Shown: in pieces, positions 25,463 through 32,786 of the stretch
Numbering within the stretch: position 1 is the stretch's first letter
Layout of the letters: the number at the start of each line of letters is the position of its first letter
From: Virgisporangium aliadipatigenens
Lineage (GTDB): Bacteria > Actinomycetota > Actinomycetes > Mycobacteriales > Micromonosporaceae
Direction: 5' to 3'
DNA length: 64,000 nt
NCBI RefSeq assembly: GCF_016863615.1
Contig: NZ_BOPF01000022.1
Span: 62,001 to 126,000 of the forward strand
Notes under the pieces: generated by a model
Seen by the model: only the letters and a program-made list of their open reading frames with translations
Told to the model about the DNA's origin: nothing
Databases searched by the model: none
Program-made: the position numbers and the translations under genes

Positions 25463-25468
25463 AGTGTA
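25463..25468 (-). promoter_or_regulatory. -10 element of the AlaRS-like leader transcript
   Basis: TACACT on the minus strand lies 6 nt before the leader GTG. No convincing -35 hexamer is visible. Confidence 0.5.
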
Positions 25469-25619
25469 ACGCCAGTGGCCTCGCCCCGGGAGGACTAAGC
25501 GAACGGTTAGCTGTCCAGCGATGGCCACACGGGGGGTATCGGTCGACCGACAGGGGTATTGACGTTCAGCAACCACGCAAATACTTTCCGTTCGTCATGA
25601 CGTTCCTGGCGTCAGACAG

Positions 25620-25650
25620 CGAAGCCCCGGGCTAGCCCCCGGGGCTTCGA
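25620..25650. terminator. strong symmetrical hairpin
   Basis: CGAAGCCCCGGG and CCCCCGGGGCTTCG pair around CTAG. It lies 22 bp after the stop of the RHH gene, transcribed towards it, and it also separates the low-GC island from the AlaRS-like region. Confidence 0.65.
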
Positions 25651-25672
25651 CTATTACCGGGCTCAGGCCGAG

Positions 25673-25972
25673 TCACACCAGGTAGATGCGCTCGACTTCA
25701 CCGTCCAGATGAGCCACCCGCAGCACGCCTTCGTTGCGCTCCATGATCGCGTGAATGATCGCGTAGATCTGGAGCGCGCGGTTGACCGAGTCGGTCTTGC
25801 TGTAACCGGTCGCGGAACTCACCTGCTCCAGCGCCTGAACCGCCTGCCGGTTCAGGTTGACCGTCATGCGCGTCAACCCGTTGCCCGCCGCACCAACCGC
25901 GGGCGGCATGGACGGCGGGCCCAAGCCCCCGTCGGGCAATGCATCTGACCTGACCGCTCCGGACTTGCCCAT
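25673..25972 (-). CDS. ribbon-helix-helix-like small protein
   Basis: This 99-residue protein starts at ATG 25972, with AGGAGG 8 nt upstream. The N-terminal half is disordered and rich in Gly and Pro. The C-terminal half reads RMTVNLNRQAVQALEQVSSA, then TGYSKTDSVNRALQIYAIIH: one beta strand followed by two helices, the CopG/Arc ribbon-helix-helix pattern. It is therefore a probable dimeric DNA-binding protein. No toxin partner adjoins it on the same strand. It is divergent from the three-gene low-GC operon at 26400-27945 and may regulate it. Confidence 0.7.
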   Translation of the reverse strand: MGKSGAVRSDALPDGGLGPPSMPPAVGAAGNGLTRMTVNLNRQAVQALEQVSSATGYSKTDSVNRALQIYAIIHAIMERNEGVLRVAHLDGEVERIYLV

Positions 25973-26399
25973 CGATCGCTCCTCCTGGTGAAGCGTTGAA
26001 TCAGCCAATATGTCCAGTTTCAATGACTCGACTTCAACTACCCTTCGTAACTACATCAATCGTTACTGGTTACCTTACATCGCTAGCCAGCCGCATGGGC
26101 ATACGCCAACCGGCCATCCACGATGGAATGACGGATACAGACGAGCGTTGCGTCACACAATCAGGGTCACCGTACTGGCCGAGAAGAAGGTTTCACCAGC
26201 TCAACGCAATACTTAAGGATCATTTAGCTTCGCCATACGGCTACGTTGATGCTCTGAGTACACACAAGATGCAGTTGATGACACGCCGACCGACTGCATG
26301 AACGCGTGACGAGATCGCCGTCCTGCCGTACGCTACGGATCGTCACATCAAACAAGATCAACGCATGTACCCCACCCTGTCCATTTGAGACGGAGCACG
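25973..26399. other. low-GC divergent intergenic region
   Basis: The sequence between the RHH gene and the three-gene operon is clearly poorer in G+C than its surroundings, especially 26010-26230. Short related motifs GTAAC, GTTAC and GGTTACC cluster at 26048-26078. Two short open frames here have no gene-like features. It probably contains both promoters and regulator sites. Confidence 0.5.
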
Positions 26400-26816
26400 A
26401 TGGCAGCGCTGCCGGATCAACCCACAGAACTCAACCTCGCGGGCGCCTCCGGTACAGAGGCAGTGCCCTCGCCCGCCGCAGCACCGATCACCATGACGCA
26501 GCAGGAGCAACGGCCCTCGCTGCCCACCTCAGCAGCAATTGTTCGGGTCGACCGTGTGTCAGAGCCGAACGGCCTAAGGTTCAGCTGCCGCCTCCACGTT
26601 CGAGGCAGCTACACGGGTTCAGAGGGCACCGGCATCAGCTCGGTTCTCTCGTTCTTGATGTTCCTCGCCGCGGTCATCGCATCGGCGTGGTTCGGCGTCG
26701 AGGTGGTCTTGCCGCCCGGCTCCTCATTCGCAGCACGGATCGCGGTCGCCGTTCTTTTCGTCGGCCTGGTACTCGGCTGCAGCCTTCCATTTGTCCGCTC
26801 AGATCACCGATCCTGA
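26400..26816 (+). CDS. unknown small protein with two C-terminal membrane helices
   Basis: This 138-residue protein starts at ATG 26400, with GGAG 6 nt upstream. The first 45 residues are disordered and rich in Pro, Ala and Gln. A short beta-rich section (AAIVRVDRVSEPNGLRFSCR) follows, then two hydrophobic helices: VLSFLMFLAAVIASAWFGV at about 86-104, and AARIAVAVLFVGLVLGCSL at about 114-132. I do not recognise the family. It is the first gene of an operon-like set of three, 16 bp before the next gene. GC content is lower than neighbouring genes, which suggests acquisition. Confidence 0.6.
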   Translation: MAALPDQPTELNLAGASGTEAVPSPAAAPITMTQQEQRPSLPTSAAIVRVDRVSEPNGLRFSCRLHVRGSYTGSEGTGISSVLSFLMFLAAVIASAWFGVEVVLPPGSSFAARIAVAVLFVGLVLGCSLPFVRSDHRS

Positions 26817-26832
26817 CCAGACGAGGACTCAA

Positions 26833-27096
26833 ATGGCCCAGTTCCTGGACGTCATGCTGTTGGACGATCCCACGAGCCCCGGCAATCCCCGCCACGCTGC
26901 GCAGCAACTCGCACCACTGCTCCAGAAGATCATCACCGGTAGCTCTCTGAGACCTGATGAGGTCGTCGCGGTCCGAAACAACAGCACGCGGCTGCTGCAC
27001 AGTTTGATCGACGACATCAGGGACGTAGCTGACCGTCCTCGCGCCTACCTCATGGTTGCTCACGCCGCAGCCCGGACTTTTCGGACCGGCCACTAA
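26833..27096 (+). CDS. unknown small helical protein
   Basis: This 87-residue protein starts at ATG 26833, with GAGGA 6 nt upstream; an in-frame TTG at 26791 would overlap the previous gene. It is predicted mostly helical, with segments PRHAAQQLAPLLQKIITG, DEVVAVRNNSTRLLHSLIDD and RPRAYLMVAHAAARTF. It has no membrane segment and no motif that I recognise. It sits between two membrane-protein genes, and the compact helical form would suit a cytosolic adaptor or regulator, which is speculation. Confidence 0.55.
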   Translation: MAQFLDVMLLDDPTSPGNPRHAAQQLAPLLQKIITGSSLRPDEVVAVRNNSTRLLHSLIDDIRDVADRPRAYLMVAHAAARTFRTGH

Positions 27097-27135
27097 GCGA
27101 GCGCATGCGGACCACGTGCAGCAGGAGTGCGCCCG

Positions 27136-27945
27136 ATGAGCCCTCACGGCCGCGTCTGGCTGACATTCGATCGGAACCTGAACAGCAGCTGGCACGAACT
27201 CTCGACGGTGCTGGACATACCCCCGCACATACGCAACAGATTTCGCGCAGGTCATGAGGCCGGCGAGATTCGCGATTGGCTGGTGGCGCGTGGTCGCCTC
27301 GGCGACCTGCCGGAGGCGCTACGCGCTATCGACCGCGACGACCTGGCAACGGTGGTCACGCCCGCCGTTGCTGATCGCACGCTCGATACCGCAGCCCCGG
27401 TCGCTCAAGTTGCTGCCCCGGCCCCCCGGACGGTGGGCCGCCGGCCGGCACCGCTTACTGCCGCGTTGGCGGCCGTTGTCATCATGGCCGGCACCGTGCT
27501 GACGTCCCAGGCCCTGGCCGACGGCGATCCCACGACTCCGCCTGCTCCGTCGGTTCGGTGGTGCGTTGACCGCGACGTCGACCTTTGGGCGACGTTTCCT
27601 GATGACATCCGAGAGTCGGTCCGTACGTATGTCACCTGGCGGATCATCAACATCTCCGACAACGCCTGCACGATCGTCGGGCAACGGACCGTGGAGCTAT
27701 CGCTTGAGAGTGCCATCGGTGTGTACGTGTGGCGCTCGAGTGGCTGCGACGCTGCGGCACGGGCCACGATCGTGCTCCTCACCCCGAGTCGTTCACATGA
27801 GCCGGGAGAGTCGGATTACACGCGGTCATTTGCCTACCAGGAGCAGGGCTGCCGCGCCGATATCGCAACGGGCGACTATGACATGTACGTCGCGTTCGGC
27901 TCGAAGAGATCCGGCCCGTTTCGTATCAAGATCAGGAAGGCATGA
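27136..27945 (+). CDS. membrane protein with N-terminal EAD/Death-like domain and secreted beta domain
   Basis: This 269-residue protein starts at ATG 27136 (AGGAG 10 nt upstream). Residues 1-72 contain LNSSWHELSTVLDIPP and EIRDWLVARGRLGDLPEALR, a helical pattern strongly like bacterial effector-associated (Death-like) adaptor domains, which recruit partners in NTPase or protease conflict systems. An Arg/Pro linker precedes one membrane helix (about 108-130). An outer domain with four Cys (CVDRD, NACT, SGCD, QGCR) follows; its VYVWRSS and PGES elements recall BsuPI-type beta sandwiches. The cytosolic adaptor plus external sensor arrangement suggests signalling across the membrane. No effector partner with the same domain is visible here. 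It overlaps the convergent LLM gene by 14 bp. Confidence 0.65.
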   Translation: MSPHGRVWLTFDRNLNSSWHELSTVLDIPPHIRNRFRAGHEAGEIRDWLVARGRLGDLPEALRAIDRDDLATVVTPAVADRTLDTAAPVAQVAAPAPRTVGRRPAPLTAALAAVVIMAGTVLTSQALADGDPTTPPAPSVRWCVDRDVDLWATFPDDIRESVRTYVTWRIINISDNACTIVGQRTVELSLESAIGVYVWRSSGCDAAARATIVLLTPSRSHEPGESDYTRSFAYQEQGCRADIATGDYDMYVAFGSKRSGPFRIKIRKA

Positions 27946-28933
27946 GGTCGTCAGCAAAGTGCAGACTTTCTCCGGTGGACAGTCGGGCCAGGTTGCGAAG
28001 CACGTCCTCCCGGTCGCCGGCCGCCTCGACCATCAGCAGCAGGTGCCGCACTCCCACCCGGGCGGCTTGTTCCAGGCGGCGACGGCAGGTTTCCGGTGAG
28101 CCGACGGCGCCGATCCCGATGAGGCTCTCCGTGTACGCGGTGAGGTCCTTCGTGCTCGTCGTCCCGTCCAGGCGCACGTAGTCGCGGGTGCCCGACAGCA
28201 GCCGCGGCAGGTGCCGGCGCACCTCCGCCCGGGCGGTCTCGTCGTCGGCGGCGACGTGTGCGAGCAGGGCACCGGCGTGGCCGACGGCCACCGGGTCGTG
28301 GCCGTGCCGGGCGGCCGTCGCGGCGTAGCGGGCCAGCAGCGCCGCCTTCTCCTCGTCGGTGGCGTGCATCCCGAGCAGGAGCGGCAGCCCGCGTTCGGCC
28401 GCCAGGTCGACGGTGCCGGTACCGGTCGCGGCCACCCACACCGGCAGCCGGCGGCGCGGGCGCGGTACCACGGCCACCTCGCGGAACCGGAACGTCGGCC
28501 CGTCCGCGCCGACCGTGCGCGCCCCGGAGGTCCACTCCAGCAGCAGGTCCAGCGACTCGGCGAAGCCGTGCGCGTAGCGCTCGGGGCCGGTCTGGAAGAC
28601 CTCCAGGTCGACCCAGGGGCCGCCGCGCGCGACGCCGAGGGCGAAGCGGCCGCCCGAGAGTTCGTCGAGCATCGCGGCCTCCTCGCCCAAGGCCACCGGG
28701 TGCCGGGTGGACAGGACGGCGGCGGCGGTGCCGACGGTGAGGCGTTCGGTGCGGCCGAGCACGTGCGCGGCGAACGCCACGGCCGACGGGCAGACGCCGT
28801 AGCGGATGAAGTGGTGCTCGGCCGTCCAGACGCCGGAGTAGCCCAGGCGTTCGGCCGCGAGGGCGTAGTCGACCGCGCCGGCGAGCCCGCCGGTGTGCGG
28901 GGACGCCAGCAGGAACACGTGCAGGTCCACCAC
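27932..28933 (-). CDS. LLM-class flavin-dependent oxidoreductase
   Basis: This 333-residue luciferase-like TIM-barrel enzyme uses FMNH2 or F420H2. The sequence shows GLAGAVDYALAAERLGYSGVWTAEHHF near the N-terminus, STRHPVALGEEAAMLDELSGGRFALGVARG in the middle and a family-typical C-terminal helix region. The substrate cannot be inferred. The start is GTG 28933; the second codon is also GTG. No ribosome site is obvious. It follows the MFS gene on the same strand, but a perfect 23-bp inverted repeat separates them, so it is probably not co-transcribed. Confidence 0.85.
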   Translation of the reverse strand: MVDLHVFLLASPHTGGLAGAVDYALAAERLGYSGVWTAEHHFIRYGVCPSAVAFAAHVLGRTERLTVGTAAAVLSTRHPVALGEEAAMLDELSGGRFALGVARGGPWVDLEVFQTGPERYAHGFAESLDLLLEWTSGARTVGADGPTFRFREVAVVPRPRRRLPVWVAATGTGTVDLAAERGLPLLLGMHATDEEKAALLARYAATAARHGHDPVAVGHAGALLAHVAADDETARAEVRRHLPRLLSGTRDYVRLDGTTSTKDLTAYTESLIGIGAVGSPETCRRRLEQAARVGVRHLLLMVEAAGDREDVLRNLARLSTGESLHFADDLMPS

Positions 28934-28995
28934 GGGCGGAGCTTATCCGAAACGATTCCCATTACCGCCGCCGCCACGCCGGGGCGCGTGCCGCG

Positions 28996-29052
28996 GGAAT
29001 GCTACGCGTGCCACGTAACCGCGGCGGAATTACGTGGCACGCGTAGCATTCC
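28996..29052. terminator. perfect 23-bp inverted repeat overlapping the MFS gene end
   Basis: The arms at 28996-29018 and 29030-29052 are exact reverse complements around an 11-nt loop. The right arm contains the stop codon of the leftward MFS gene. There is no U-run. It is the longest exact stem in the window. Confidence 0.7.
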
Positions 29053-30487
29053 GCCAACGATGGGTCGCCGCGACGAGTAGTGCGGTCACGGCTGTCAGGG
29101 CGGCGCCGGCACGTAACCCGGCGTTGTAGCCCGCCACCAGGTCGGCGGGCGGGCCGTCCGACGCCACCGCCCCCACCAGCGCGGCCACGCCGACCGCGAG
29201 CCCCACCTGCTGGGCCGTCCCGAGCACTCCGGACGCGAGCCCCGCCGGACGGCCGGCCGTGCCGAGCACCGTCGCGCCCACGAACGTCACCCCGAGCCCG
29301 AACCCGAACAGCAGCAGCCCGGGCAGCAGGTCCACTGTGGACAGTCCGTCGACGCGGAGCCGCGCGAGGAGCCACTGCGCCACGGCCACGCACGCCAACC
29401 CGCCGACGACCACCACGCGCGGCGGCATCCGCGTGACGGCCCGCGACGCCACCGCGCTGCCCACGAACGCCGACCCCGCCGCCGGCGCGATCACCAGCCC
29501 GGCGGCCGTCGCACCGAACCCGCGCACCCGTTGCAGATACAGCGTGAGGAAGAAGTCCTGACTCCCCACGACCGCCATGAGAGCGCCGACCGCCAGGGCC
29601 GCCACGGCCAGCGACCCGCCGCGCCGGACCCGCCGCGCCACCCGTCCCCCAACCACCCGCACCAGCCGCGACACCCGCGCACCGACTGGAACAGCAAGGC
29701 CGACCGGCCGCACCGCCCGCATCCCGGCCGCCCGAGCCGGGCGCGTCCCGACCGGCCGCGGCGCGCGCCTCGGCACCGGCCGCGGCGTGTGCAGCAGCGC
29801 GGCGACCGCGAGCAGCAGGGCGGCGAGCAGCAGGAGGAGGGCGTGCCGCAGCGAGAGGGCGAACACGAGCGTTCCCACGCCGAGGGTGGTCAGCACGGCG
29901 GCGGGCAGGTCGAGCCGCACCGGCCGGCCGGGCGTTCGCGGCAGCACGAGGGCCGCCACGGCGAGACACCCGATCCCCGGTGGGACGTTCACCGCGAAGA
30001 CGAACCGCCATCCCACGAGGTCGGTCAGCACCCCGCCGAGGATCAGCCCGGCCGCCGCGCCCGACGCGCCGAGTGCGCTCCACACGCCCAGCGCGCGGTG
30101 CCGCCTCTCCCCCTGCGGATACAGGTCGAGCACCGCCGCGAACGCCGCCGACGACACCAGCGCCGCACCGGCCCCCTGCACGGCCCGCCCGGTGAGCAGC
30201 ACGGCCGGCGCGCCGGCCGAGGCGCAGAGCAGCGACGCGGCCGTGAAGAGCGCCGTTCCGGCGAGGAACACCGGCCGCCGGCCGACCAGGTCGCTGAGCC
30301 GCCCGGCGAGCAGCAGCAGCCCGCCGAACGGCACGGCGTACAGCGTCAGCACGTACTGCAGGGAACGTTCGCCGACGTGCAGGTCGGTGCGGATCGCGTC
30401 GAGCGCCACCACGGTGATCGTGCTGTCCAGGATCACCATGAACTGCACCACGCACAGGACGGCGAAGGCGCCGGCACGACGGCTCAC
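29030..30487 (-). CDS. MFS transporter, DHA2/EmrB-like
   Basis: This 485-residue membrane protein has about 14 hydrophobic segments. The DHA2 hallmarks are the N-terminal FMVILDSTITVVALDAIRTDL, motif A GRLSDLVGRRPVFLAG and motif C-like GGVLTDLVGWRFVFAVNVPPG. It probably exports drugs or metabolites. An Arg/Pro-rich basic loop of about 40 residues splits the two halves. The start is GTG 30487, which overlaps the SDR stop as GTGA, so the two are translationally coupled. A LysR gene is divergent from this pair and likely controls it. An iterated palindrome lies inside. Confidence 0.9.
   Translation of the reverse strand: MSRRAGAFAVLCVVQFMVILDSTITVVALDAIRTDLHVGERSLQYVLTLYAVPFGGLLLLAGRLSDLVGRRPVFLAGTALFTAASLLCASAGAPAVLLTGRAVQGAGAALVSSAAFAAVLDLYPQGERRHRALGVWSALGASGAAAGLILGGVLTDLVGWRFVFAVNVPPGIGCLAVAALVLPRTPGRPVRLDLPAAVLTTLGVGTLVFALSLRHALLLLLAALLLAVAALLHTPRPVPRRAPRPVGTRPARAAGMRAVRPVGLAVPVGARVSRLVRVVGGRVARRVRRGGSLAVAALAVGALMAVVGSQDFFLTLYLQRVRGFGATAAGLVIAPAAGSAFVGSAVASRAVTRMPPRVVVVGGLACVAVAQWLLARLRVDGLSTVDLLPGLLLFGFGLGVTFVGATVLGTAGRPAGLASGVLGTAQQVGLAVGVAALVGAVASDGPPADLVAGYNAGLRAGAALTAVTALLVAATHRWRNATRAT
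29330..29342. repeat. iterated palindrome GTCCACTGTGGAC
   Basis: Perfect copy inside the DHA2 MFS gene. Confidence 0.7.
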
Positions 30488-31221
30488 GCGGTCAGGCCGC
30501 CGTCGAGCGCGATCGTGACGCCGTTCAGGTAAGCGGAACCGGGACCGGCGAGGAAGAGCACGGCGCCGGCGACGTCCGCGGCGGTCGCGAGCCGGCGCGC
30601 CGGGATCTGGGGCAGCACCTCGGTCGCGACGTCGATGCTCGCCTGCCGGCCGAACGACATGGGACCGTCGAGCACCATGCCCGGGTTGACGGCGTTGACG
30701 CGCACGCCGTCGGGGCCGTGTTCCAGCGCCCACGTCCTGGTGAGGTTGTCCAGCGCGGCCTTCGAGGAGTTGTACACCGCCCCGCCCCAGAACGCCTTGA
30801 CGGTGCCGATCGAGCTGACGTTCACGATCCGCCCGTCGCCGGCGGCGATCAGCAGCGGCAGCGCGGCCTGCGTGAGGAAGAACGCGGCCCGGTAGTTGAG
30901 GCCGACGACGCGGTCGAAGTCGTCCTCGGTGGCGTGCAGCGCCGGCCCGCCGACGAGCACGGCGGCGTTGTTCACGAGGATGTCGAGCCCGCCGAAGGTG
31001 TCCACAGTGGACTCCAGCACCACCCGGTGGCTGTCGCGTCCGGTCAGGTCGGCGGCGACGAACAGGCCCCGCGGGAGGGATGCGGCGACGGCCTCCCCGA
31101 GGTCCTTGCGGCGGCCGACGACGGTCACGTTGGCGCCGGCCGCCGCCAGGGCGCGCGCGATCGCCTCGCCGATGCCGCCCGTGGCGCCCGTGACGACGGC
31201 GGTCTTTCCTTCGAGAGTCAT
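30484..31221 (-). CDS. short-chain dehydrogenase/reductase
   Basis: This 245-residue classical SDR has the cofactor motif TGATGGIGEAIA, the structural motif NNAAVLVGG, catalytic Ser in VNVSSIGTV, and Tyr/Lys in YNSSKAA. GRRK after the second strand suggests NADP(H). The substrate is unknown. It forms an operon with the DHA2 exporter through a GTGA overlap and is divergent from a LysR gene across 70 bp. This arrangement suggests that the SDR modifies a compound which the exporter then removes, which is inference. A perfect iterated palindrome lies within. Confidence 0.93.
   Translation of the reverse strand: MTLEGKTAVVTGATGGIGEAIARALAAAGANVTVVGRRKDLGEAVAASLPRGLFVAADLTGRDSHRVVLESTVDTFGGLDILVNNAAVLVGGPALHATEDDFDRVVGLNYRAAFFLTQAALPLLIAAGDGRIVNVSSIGTVKAFWGGAVYNSSKAALDNLTRTWALEHGPDGVRVNAVNPGMVLDGPMSFGRQASIDVATEVLPQIPARRLATAADVAGAVLFLAGPGSAYLNGVTIALDGGLTA
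31000..31012. repeat. iterated palindrome GTCCACAGTGGAC
   Basis: Perfect copy inside the SDR gene. Confidence 0.7.
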
Positions 31222-31291
31222 GCGGAGAAGCTATGGACGATCCGTTCATCACGTCCAAGAATCTTTTTTGAACAGTTGATAACCTCAGCGC

Positions 31292-32272
31292 ATGAAGTTC
31301 GAGTTGCGGCACCTGGAGGCGTTCGTCGCCGTCGCGGAGGAACTGCACTTCGGCCGCGCCGCCGACCGGCTCCGGGTCGCCCAGCCCGCCCTCTCCCAGC
31401 AGATCCTGCGCCTGGAGGCCGCCCTCGGCGTCGACCTGCTGATCCGGGAACGCCGCCGCACCGCGCTCAGCGACGCCGGGCGGGCGTTCCTCGTGGAGGC
31501 GCGGCGCACCCTGGAGCAGGCGCGCGTCACCGAGTCCGTCGCCGAACGCGCCCGGCGCGGCGAGCTGGGGCGGTTGCGCGTCGGCTACCACCCGACCGCG
31601 TCGTCGCAGCCGTTCCTGCGCGCGATCGCGGCGTTCGAGCTGGTAGCGCCGGAGGTCGAACTGACGCTGCGGGAGCTGCCGATGGGCGCGCTCGGGCAGC
31701 CGCTGCGCGAGGACCTGGTCGACGTCGCGTTCCTCAGCACGCTCGGGCAGGTCGACTGCGGGCAGCCGGCGCTACGCGTCAGGACCCTCTCCACGGAACG
31801 CTTCGTCGCGGCCGTTCCGGCCGGGCACCCGCTCGCCGGCCGGCCGGGGATCGCGCTCGCCGACCTCACCGGCGAACGCCTCGCCCTGCTCGGCCGCGAC
31901 GTGTGCGCCCACTGGCACGACGACCTCGTGGCGATGTGCGAACGCGGCGGGTTCGCCCCGCGCGGCGTGCGCCACGCCGGCGAACTCGGCGCCCTGCTGA
32001 CGTTGGTGGCAGCGGGGCTGGGGGTGGCGCTGGTGCAGGAGTCGACGCGGCTGCTGCGTTCGGAAGGGCTGGCGTACGTGGCCGTTCGCGACGCCGACGT
32101 GCCGATCGTGTCGGCGGCGATGTGGCGGGGCGACGATCCCTCGCCCGTGCTGGCGCGGTTCCTGGGTCTGCTGCGGCGCTCGGGTGCGATTGGCGCGATC
32201 CCCGGCCGTCGCCCGGGCGGCGGAGTGACGATGGAGGCGTCCCCACTCATCGAACAAGGACGCACACCATGA
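31292..32272 (+). CDS. LysR-family transcriptional regulator
   Basis: This 326-residue regulator has the usual N-terminal winged helix (ELRHLEAFVAVAEELHFGRAADRLRVAQPALSQQILRLE) and a periplasmic-binding-like effector domain from about residue 90. It is divergent from the SDR-MFS operon with 70 bp between starts, a layout that usually means it regulates its neighbour together with itself. The AT-rich stretch CAAGAATCTTTTTTGAAC in the gap is a likely promoter or binding region. The inducer is unknown. Its stop overlaps the start of the MmpS-like gene (ATGA). Confidence 0.93.
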   Translation: MKFELRHLEAFVAVAEELHFGRAADRLRVAQPALSQQILRLEAALGVDLLIRERRRTALSDAGRAFLVEARRTLEQARVTESVAERARRGELGRLRVGYHPTASSQPFLRAIAAFELVAPEVELTLRELPMGALGQPLREDLVDVAFLSTLGQVDCGQPALRVRTLSTERFVAAVPAGHPLAGRPGIALADLTGERLALLGRDVCAHWHDDLVAMCERGGFAPRGVRHAGELGALLTLVAAGLGVALVQESTRLLRSEGLAYVAVRDADVPIVSAAMWRGDDPSPVLARFLGLLRRSGAIGAIPGRRPGGGVTMEASPLIEQGRTP

Positions 32273-32778
32273 ATCTCTTGAGAATCAAGCGTTCGTGGGC
32301 CTTCCTGCCGAGCGTCGTCGGGACCGTCGTGATCCTCGTCGTCGCCGTGCTGGCGGGCACCAGCCTGCAGAACCGTTCCGGGGCCGCGCCGCCGCTGCGG
32401 CTCAGCGCCGCCGACGCGAGCGCCTCCCCGGCGCCCGGGCTGCCCACCGGCGGGCCGGTCCTGTCCCCGGCCCCCGGCGGGTCCGGGTCGCCGGCGCCGT
32501 CGTTCGAGGCGGTCGTGACCTACGAGGTCACCGGCGACGGCAAGGCGAAGATCCAGTACAACAACGAGCAGTTCGACCGCCTGGAGGTGGCGGAGGCGAC
32601 GCTGCCGTGGCGGATCGCGTTCCCGGCCGAGGGGCCGCTGATGGTGGTGACCGCCCAGCGCCTCGACTCCGACGCGGGCGGCATCGGCTGCCGGATCTGG
32701 CGTTACGAGACCCTCAACACCGTCCGCAGCGGCAGCGGCCCGTTCGCGCGGGTCGGCTGCGTACTGACCGACGACTGA
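32269..32778 (+). CDS. MmpS-like membrane-anchored protein
   Basis: This 169-residue protein starts at ATG 32269 and overlaps the LysR stop by 4 bp. It has a short basic N-terminus, one membrane helix (WAFLPSVVGTVVILVVAVLAG), a Ser/Pro/Ala linker and a beta-rich external domain with VVTYEVTGDGKAKIQYNN, TLPWRIAFP and CRIWRYETL, the pattern of mycobacterial MmpS accessory proteins. No MmpL partner is nearby. Two Cys near the C-terminus (GCRIW and GCVLT) could form a disulfide. Function is uncertain without the transporter. Confidence 0.75.
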   Translation: MNLLRIKRSWAFLPSVVGTVVILVVAVLAGTSLQNRSGAAPPLRLSAADASASPAPGLPTGGPVLSPAPGGSGSPAPSFEAVVTYEVTGDGKAKIQYNNEQFDRLEVAEATLPWRIAFPAEGPLMVVTAQRLDSDAGGIGCRIWRYETLNTVRSGSGPFARVGCVLTDD

Positions 32779-32786
32779 GCCCCGCC

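Noticed and set aside
25391-25576. Longer 61-residue version of the leader peptide
   Set aside because: The -10 box and leaderless GTG at 25456 support the short form; the extra 40 residues have no family likeness.
25608-25655. Possible attachment or recombination site at the border of the low-GC island
   Set aside because: The symmetrical hairpin is better explained as a terminator; no integrase, tRNA gene or direct repeat was seen at the island ends.
25996-26301. 101-residue open frame and a shorter overlapping one in the low-GC gap
   Set aside because: No ribosome site, no motif, and they would overlap the promoter region of the RHH gene.
26306-26950. 214-residue plus-strand open frame across the first genes of the low-GC island
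   Set aside because: It overlaps two better-supported genes in another frame and has no ribosome site or coherent domain.
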